Shown in pieces: positions 58,589-64,000 of a DNA stretch of 64,000 nt. The first letter of the stretch is position 1, and each line of letters opens with the position of its first letter. Source of the stretch: Patellaria atrata CBS 101060 (Eukaryota > Ascomycota > Dothideomycetes > Patellariales > Patellariaceae); contig MU006092.1 of assembly GCA_010093705.1 (NCBI GenBank), positions 378,623 through 442,622 of the forward strand. The letters are read 5' to 3'. The notes below the pieces were generated by a model. The model was not told the DNA's origin. It saw only the letters and a program-made list of their open reading frames with translations, and made no database searches. Both the position numbers and the translations under genes were made by a program.

Positions 58589-59693
58589 ATGGTACAAATA
58601 ACGCTATCATCGTAAGCAACAGCGCCCCTCCAGACCAAGCACCACTCCAAACTAACACCCCACACACAGGCTCTGGAGCATATTCCTCTTTGTCGGCCCC
58701 ATCCTCCTCCCAAAGCTCATCGTCTTCTACCGCTCCGTGCGGAACCCTCCTCCAAACGTCCCCATCCGGCCCACCCCGCCCAAAATCAAACGCGCCCGCG
58801 GCCTCCTCGCTCTCTCAGTCTGCATCTTTCTCGCCCTGACCCTCCCCTACTTCGACCCCCCGAACATCTTCAAAGTGACCCAATCCAGGCTCCAGACGCC
58901 CACCGACGTGCTCTTCGCCCGTCTCGCCGCAACGGGCCATCCGATCACGCCCCGAGAAGAGACTCTCCGCGCGCGCTTCGTGAGCCTGGACGCCCGGCTC
59001 GCCTATCTCCAGTTCGGCCCCGCGGTCGTGGGAGACTGTCCGTTCTGCAACTCCGCGGACCCAGCGACGTGGCTGTACTTCGCGCTTCCGTCGCTACTGG
59101 CGCCGCATCTGGTGCACATATCCGTGCTGCTGCTCGCGACGTCGAGCGTCTTCGGCCCGGAGGCGCGGCGCTGGAGGTTACAGGCCATGATCGCGGGCGT
59201 CGCGCTCGCGGCTGCGGAATTGTATATCGTTGCGACGTATGATAGTAGCTATAACCGACGCGCTGTGCAAGGGGAGGCGCTGTTCCCGCTCTTTTGGTAC
59301 GCGAGGATGGTCAGACCGGTTGCCTTTTGTCTTGTGCAGTTGTCTCTCAGTTGGTTTCTTAAACTCACTGCTACAAACCGACTTTTTCCCATTCCGCCTT
59401 CCGTGGCTGAGCGACTGGAATCCCATAGTAGGCTGTTAGAGACCGTAGGCGGGAAGATAGGAGCGCTGGTGCAGGTGAGAAACGCGGTGTTCAGGGATAA
59501 GGCGCTTATGGAACGGGTGGAGGAGTACTGGAGCGAGGAGGGGAGAGTTATCAGCGAGACTCAGGAGGAAAGGGAGGTCGTGGAAAGCGTTAATCGCGTG
59601 TTGGAGAGGATGGATGTGCCTGCTCTGGAGAAGCATGCGGAGGACTACGTGGAGCAGGTTACGAAGGAGATGTTCAAAGCTTCTAAAGCTTAG
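58589..59693 (+). CDS. Conserved fungal multi-pass membrane protein, function unknown
   Basis: Two exons (58589-58611 and 58670-59693) encode 348 aa; the 58-nt intron is supported because the spliced start MVQITLSSLWSIFLFVGPIL forms a good signal-anchor helix. Further hydrophobic segments are GLLALSVCIFLALTLPYF, ATWLYFALPSLLAPHLVHIS, LQAMIAGVALAAAELYIVAT and MVRPVAFCLVQLSLSWFL, so about five membrane helices. A CPFCNSADP loop contains a CxxC pair. The last 90 residues are a soluble, charged, probably coiled-coil tail. I recall similar proteins across Pezizomycotina without a known role; no enzyme motif is visible. GC content is high in the second exon. No informative neighbour. Confidence 0.85.
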
Positions 59694-59852
59694 GTCGAGA
59701 GCATGGTGGTTATATTCACGCAGCGAGACAGCATTGCAAGGTCGCACGATCGGCGTTCGAAGGAACAAAAATGTATAAGTAGTTGATCAAGGAAATACCC
59801 AACGATTTCGTCAAAAGATGATAATACATGTACCGTAGGAACACCACATCAG

Positions 59853-59883
<31 letters not shown>
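59853..59883. repeat. T13A18 tract
   Basis: Thirteen T followed directly by eighteen A, a perfect 13-bp inverted repeat with no spacer. On the minus strand it follows the tRNA-like unit as T18 then A13, like a Pol III stop followed by an A-tail. Confidence 0.9.
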
Positions 59884-59922
59884 GTTTGAAATCACAAAAC
59901 AATTAGGCCCGTAGGTCTCCTT

Positions 59923-59997
59923 GAATCCCCGGGCGGGTTTTTGCTGCCGCTGCTCCATTGACCTGAGGTTTACCGATAAACCCGCCCGGAGGGATTC
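59923..59997. repeat. Inverted repeat with GC-rich 12-bp perfect core
   Basis: Left arm 59923-59940 (GAATCCCCGGGCGGGTTT) pairs with right arm 59978-59997, whose reverse complement is the same apart from a two-base insertion. The loop is about 37 bases. The right arm overlaps the 3' half of the tRNA-like unit. Confidence 0.85.
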
Positions 59998-60057
59998 GAA
60001 CCGATGACGTTTGCGGGGATTGTAGTCAGACTGCCTGACCGCTCTGCTATACGGGTT
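59979..60057 (-). ncRNA. tRNA-like unit with A and B boxes
   Basis: On the minus strand a perfect A box, TAGCAGAGCGG (60049-60039), precedes a perfect B box, GGTTCGAATCC (60002-59992), by 47 bases, as in intronless tRNA genes. The ends AACCCGT and GCGGGTT pair over seven positions with one wobble. The T-stem and the anticodon arm do not close, so this is a decayed tRNA, a tRNA-derived SINE head or another Pol III gene rather than a working tRNA. Confidence 0.5.
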
Positions 60058-60106
60058 AGTTGAATGTTGGACGCGCCTGGATCGAATATAAGTCAATGAC
60101 CCGTAA

Positions 60107-60181
60107 ACTCATTTTAGGGGGGGATAAGGGGGTTATCCCCCGCGGAATTCAGGGGGAATGTGTTCGAGTCCCGTGGTGAGC
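60107..60181 (+). ncRNA. Possible second tRNA-like unit (low confidence)
   Basis: TGTTCGAGTCC (60161-60171) is close to a B box, and the flanking T-stem pairs at four of five positions. ACTCATT at 60107 and GGTGAGC at 60175 could pair at six of seven positions, giving a tRNA-sized 75 nt. No A box is seen; the middle is a G/C-run hairpin instead. Confidence 0.25.
60119..60141. repeat. Perfect 9-bp palindrome with G5 loop
   Basis: GGGGGATAA, a GGGGG loop, then TTATCCCCC. Together with the flanking G runs it could form a strong hairpin or a G-quadruplex. Confidence 0.85.
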
Positions 60182-60189
60182 GGGATGGC

Positions 60190-60194
60190 TTTTT
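60190..60194 (+). terminator. T5 run, possible Pol III stop
   Basis: Five T located nine bases after the second tRNA-like unit, the position expected of a Pol III terminator. Short T runs are common, so weak alone. Confidence 0.3.
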
Positions 60195-60773
60195 GTTTGT
60201 CTCTGCGGATATGTGGGGTTTGTTTGGTTTTATTGGGCTGAGGAGGCTTATGGGAATGAAGTCAGCAGGGAAAGAGATAAAGGAGAGGCTGTAGGTCTTT
60301 TTCTGGGACGTTCGGATTGCTCAGGAGAAAGAAAGGGAGCCGACGAGTTGGTGAAAGGGGATATCACATTTGTTATTACGAAGGGAGAGAAGAAGTGTCC
60401 TGGACGGTTGTTAACTTTTTGAAGAAACTAATCCTTATCATATTCTTTTGCAGGAAAGAGATACTTCTGACTTCTGAGTTACCCTCAATGGGATAAATGT
60501 TGACAGAATATTAAAAGAATGGCGCGTCCTACAACTGCCTGAACTACCCAGCTCTCCCTCTCTATAACCCCTGAACTCAAAATGTATTATAACACGATAT
60601 TTCAACAAGGGGCAATGTGACCCTCTGAACTTTGATTAATATTAGAGTCGTTGTCTACCAAACGTTTAGACGCACCCGCCAAAGATAATGCCATGCTAAA
60701 CGCCAAATCCGAAATATGCCGCCCCGTAGCTCCAGATTCTTCTGATCTTAACACCTTTGGACCCGATTTTAGC

Positions 60774-62105
60774 CTAGACCTCCTGTACAGCGTCATGCTC
60801 CTCTTCTTCAATGATATGACCCCACTCATGCTGCTCCTTCCCATACATGATCCCCTTCAACCAACCTCTGATGAGTGTGGTAACCATCCCACCCATTCCA
60901 TCCTTCCCCATCGGAATTTTGTAATCCTCGCCCCTGAACGTGACCATTTGCACCGGCGCGATGAAAAACGCAGTCCCGCACGCCAGAGCCTCGACTAAGC
61001 GTCCCTCTCTAGCTGCTTCAACCATCTCGTGCATATAGAACTTGCGCTCCATGATCTTCAAGGCTGGTAGATCAATCTCCAGGTTGGAATCGTAGTAACC
61101 AGATATCAGTCGTTGTCGCGCGAGTTCCAACACTGATCTTCTCGTAACTCCGTCTAGAATGATGCGGCCATGGAGGGGTGCCGTAACTAATTCCAACTCA
61201 CCCTCCTTCGTCTTCCACACTACAAAGAAATTGCTCGCCCCCGCTTCCGTAACCTCGCATTTCTCACCGAAGAGCCATAGGATCTGATGATACCCCTTCT
61301 TCTTTGCCTCACCTTGAGCTAGCAAGCTAGGCCCGTAATTCGCACCGACTTTGGCGTACCCAAAACCCCCGGGCCAGGCGCGGACCATATCGTCTTGGGA
61401 GGCGAGGAGATTCATGCCGATATTAGGGCTACTGGAAGCGAGATCGGGAAAACATGTGAGGATGATGTAGAGGAGTGCCTCTTTGGGTTTTTGGACACCG
61501 AGGGCGGGATCGTTGGCAATCATAGTCGGGCGGACGTAGAGGAAGCGCCCAGGATATTTCTTCGGTAGCCATTTCGGTCCATCTCGAGCACATAGTGCCT
61601 CGACTAACTTGAGCAGTTCCTCGGGAGGGAAACCAGGAAGTGCGATCCGAGTCGAGGAAAGGAGCATACGTGCACAGTTCAAGTTCGGCCGGAACAACCG
61701 CAATTTGCCGTCGTACCCGCGATATAACTTCATTCCCTCGAAACATTCGGTTGCGTAGTGCAGGACGCTCGCGGTCGGCATGAGGGATAGGGGACCGTAG
61801 GGGTGGAGGTGAGGCGCTTGCCAGCCACCGTTGAGTGTCCATTGGCAGGTTATCATGTGGTCAGTGCAGCATTGCATGGACATGATTTCGGGGCTGTTTG
61901 GTTCGGGTACAAGTTTCGGGGTTTGGGAGAAAGTTATGCGAAGCAGAGAAGCATCCAACTCCGGTAGAGGTGTTGAGACTCCCTCGACGCCATTTGGTAG
62001 TGCTGATGAGGTAGATGTGGAAAGGGAAGACGTTATGCCATTGTTGGTGAGTTCAGTAGTTGTAAGGTCCGAAGATCCTTCAATTGGAATAGCAGATGGT
62101 GACAT
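60774..62105 (-). CDS. bat: Branched-chain amino acid aminotransferase
   Basis: An intronless gene of 443 aa from the ATG at 62105. The enzyme swaps amino groups between Leu, Ile or Val and 2-oxoglutarate, using PLP. Family blocks are LLRITFSQTPKLVPEPNSPE, CTDHMITCQWTLNGGW, LHYATECFEGMKLYRG, RPNLNCARMLLSSTRIALPG, RFLYVRPTMIANDPALGV, GGFGYAKVGANYGPSLLA with the PLP-binding Lys252, and CEVTEAGASNFFVVWK. The last is followed by LVTAPLHGRIILDGVTRRS. The first 45 residues are Ser/Thr-rich. An in-frame upstream ATG at 62216 adds 37 residues (MITLFISHTSSYTYTHPRLL) that could be a mitochondrial presequence, so cytosolic and mitochondrial forms are possible. Confidence 0.95.
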   Translation of the reverse strand: MSPSAIPIEGSSDLTTTELTNNGITSSLSTSTSSALPNGVEGVSTPLPELDASLLRITFSQTPKLVPEPNSPEIMSMQCCTDHMITCQWTLNGGWQAPHLHPYGPLSLMPTASVLHYATECFEGMKLYRGYDGKLRLFRPNLNCARMLLSSTRIALPGFPPEELLKLVEALCARDGPKWLPKKYPGRFLYVRPTMIANDPALGVQKPKEALLYIILTCFPDLASSSPNIGMNLLASQDDMVRAWPGGFGYAKVGANYGPSLLAQGEAKKKGYHQILWLFGEKCEVTEAGASNFFVVWKTKEGELELVTAPLHGRIILDGVTRRSVLELARQRLISGYYDSNLEIDLPALKIMERKFYMHEMVEAAREGRLVEALACGTAFFIAPVQMVTFRGEDYKIPMGKDGMGGMVTTLIRGWLKGIMYGKEQHEWGHIIEEEEHDAVQEV

Positions 62106-62216
62106 TATGAGGGATTTAGTCCGTATACTGTTGGGATAGTCTGATATAAAGTGGAAAAGGAGGCGGGGATGAGTGTATGTATAACTGGATGTATGACTGA
62201 TGAAGAGAGTAATCAC

Positions 62217-63780
62217 TCGACGTCTAATTGAAGTCTAATTGAAGTCTAATTCGATTACAATGGAGTGAATATTGATACAAGAGGAATCAAGTGAAACAGA
62301 AGAAACCGAGATACTTATAGTCTCCGAGTTTGTAGACTAACTTAGGATTTTCACTCTTATCACGCGCGCGATACTATGGCGCCTCAGCCGCCGCATCAAG
62401 GTGCAAATCCGCAAACATGCCGTCACTGGTCAAAAGCTTGTATGTGTATATCGCCGGATAGTGGCTTAAAGGAGATAGTAGTAGTTAAATTTTTCCAATC
62501 GGTCCAGTCATAACGCTTGTTGGGTCCATCGTGTGGATATGTACATTGTCAAGAAGGGCGTAAGGTTTGTACCTGGAGAAAGAACCGAGTAGGCCGAGAG
62601 CTCGTTCATCCGATCGCCTTTGAAGGAGAGGCCATATCCCGCCCATTGCCGTATTTAAGCGTCATTCGCTTCTGTTTCTCCACCGGAGAACTTCCATCTC
62701 CCTACTTCGATGACCTACAAAGTATCATTCTACGTATATAGATCATTGAAATTTTCTCCTCTATCTTGATTCATAAGTATAGAGAAATCTCTGCGTTAGG
62801 GTGATCTGATGTGTGGCGTTCGCCCCTGACCCTCCCTAATAAGATCGTCATAGGGCTGAAACCGTGTTCATATTTTTCTCACTGCATAATCGTAACCCTT
62901 ACATACACCTTCTCTCGGATATTTTGAATCGTCTCTATTTTGTTATTGATTTAGGACTTACGGTCCAGTATATTGATGACCGCGGCAACCCGACGTCATT
63001 CGCCTCGGATAAGACTTGATTCTATCAAACCACTACCTCATATACTGATCCTTACCAGAACCTATAGTTTGTATATGTACCATACCAATCAGGCCCTGAT
63101 CGATGGATTCTTCAAGTCCAAGCTCCTGAATGTTGTATGCCGTCACTGCAGCTGGCGCCGCAAGGGTGTGCGCTGTGTTCTAAACCGAGTCTCCGTGTAT
63201 GGTTGTTATCGTATAAGGGCATGTTCTTGATAATGACCTTCAATAAAGACAAGAAGTTATTTTGAAATATCGATTTCCGACTCCAATTCATCATTCCATC
63301 TCGCTTCCCTCAATAACTTTCATTTCGTCACTTTGTCCTCGCATCTCAGTATTCCTAACCTATCAAATCTGTTACCGGGGGGTTAAAGTCCACCAAATCC
63401 TAGCACTATCCGTTTGGGTAGCTTCTTTGCGTTTTTATATTGCCAAAATACCAAAATGCCAGTTATACCTTTCTATTCAATTTAAATATCCTTCTAGAGC
63501 TTCTAGCCTTGTGAATAAACCCGGTTTTCGCATTGGATCCAATCAATCTAATCGTTCGCGGTCAAGCGGTCCGACGGGGATAAAGTTAAATTTCAACACC
63601 ACCTCATGCTGCCTATACCAGAGTCCACATTAGCAATTTACGACAGGACACATGATGCCTACCCATCACCATAGTTTAAAACGGGACCAATTCCCCATGA
63701 TCGTTCGATCAAGCTTTCGTGACAAGTCCTCCTTTTCTTCTCCTGGTTACAGGGATCCGTATCTCTAACACCCAACCACC
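62217..63780. other. Divergent intergenic region
   Basis: Contains the aminotransferase promoter at the left and the CBM1 gene promoter at the right. No protein or RNA gene recognised. Confidence 0.55.
62222..62254. repeat. 11-bp tandem repeat, three copies
   Basis: GTCTAATTGAA twice followed by GTCTAATTCGA, just upstream of the aminotransferase long start codon. Local slippage or a regulatory array. Confidence 0.85.
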
Positions 63781-64000
63781 ATGCACTCCACCACCCTCCT
63801 CGCTGCCGCTCTCGGCCTCCTCGCAGCATCCGTATCCGCCCAAAATGGCGAATGGCAACAATGCGGCGGGACAAACTACTCCGGGGTCAAAGGCTGCAAC
63901 GCCGGTCCGTCCACCGTCCCCTTACCCATCCCCTTCCACTCCCTCTGACAACCCCCTTAGGCCTCACCTGCGTCCCCATAAACGACTACTACCACCAATG
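63781..64000 (+). CDS. Secreted protein with N-terminal CBM1, 5' part only
   Basis: Exon 1 is 63781-63904; a 56-nt GT-AG intron (63905-63960) is followed by exon 2, which runs off the window. Residues 1-20 (MHSTTLLAAALGLLAASVSA) are a signal peptide. Right after it comes a family 1 cellulose-binding module: WQQCGGTNYSGVKGCNAG, then LTCVPINDYYHQ across the splice, with the paired cysteines and the aromatic cellulose-contact residues (Trp, Tyr-Tyr). N-terminal CBM1 modules are found on GH5, GH6, GH45, CE and AA9-type enzymes. The catalytic domain lies outside the window, so the activity cannot be stated. Confidence 0.9.

Larger units (their letters stand above)
59694..60773. other. Intergenic region with tRNA-like and palindromic sequences
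   Basis: No protein gene. The left half is packed with a T/A tract, inverted repeats and tRNA-like units (listed separately); the right half (60200-60773) appears plain. Confidence 0.6.

Noticed and set aside
59979-60057. Calling a functional tRNA
   Set aside because: The A and B boxes are perfect, but the T-stem and anticodon arm do not pair, so no isotype can be assigned.

Overview
The window is nuclear DNA of a filamentous ascomycete (Pezizomycotina). Introns are short (46-94 nt), GT-AG with CTAAC-like branch sites and one probable GC-AG exception. Genes are about 2 kb apart on both strands. The gene set includes a 21.3 kDa-type complex I subunit, a HET-domain relic and secreted plant cell-wall enzymes. 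A wood- or litter-associated leotiomycete would fit, but the class is inference. All gene calls are by eye and from memory of protein families; nothing was searched.

Layout. 0-12 kb is sparse: the 3' end of a DUF1996 secreted protein, a stand-alone AA8 cytochrome, a secreted/membrane protein of a DUF7872-like family, and a conserved unknown gene broken by one stop and one frame change. 11.9-23.6 kb holds a GH67 alpha-glucuronidase, a kelch membrane protein, a YFH7-like P-loop kinase, a RecQ helicase and a complex I subunit. 24-30.7 kb holds a RING/coiled-coil protein, a GH5 endoglucanase and an SDR reductase. 31-33 kb is a HET-domain fossil. 34-45 kb is housekeeping: RQC1/TCF25, a PTC5-type phosphatase, sphingolipid delta-4 desaturase, a cytochrome b2-type dehydrogenase and glutathione reductase. 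45-54 kb holds a frame-broken unknown gene, a SKG6-like membrane protein and a decayed MFS sugar transporter. 54-62 kb holds UTP25, eIF3f, a membrane protein, a compact tRNA-like/palindrome locus and a branched-chain aminotransferase. The window ends in the first exons of a CBM1 protein.

How the genes work together. The DUF1996, AA8, GH67, GH5 and CBM1 genes together suggest secreted attack on cellulose and glucuronoxylan, but they are dispersed rather than clustered. Several core genes form divergent pairs with short shared promoters (RQC1/PTC5, CYB2/GLR1, UTP25/eIF3f).

Most unusual points: the Pol III-like tRNA/hairpin locus near 59.85-60.2 kb; three otherwise intact uncharacterised genes with frame breaks, two or three of them at or near homopolymers; intergenic clusters of GTAC motifs; and a RING gene whose two 57-nt introns are both in frame and stop-free. 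No clearly new multi-gene system was identified.
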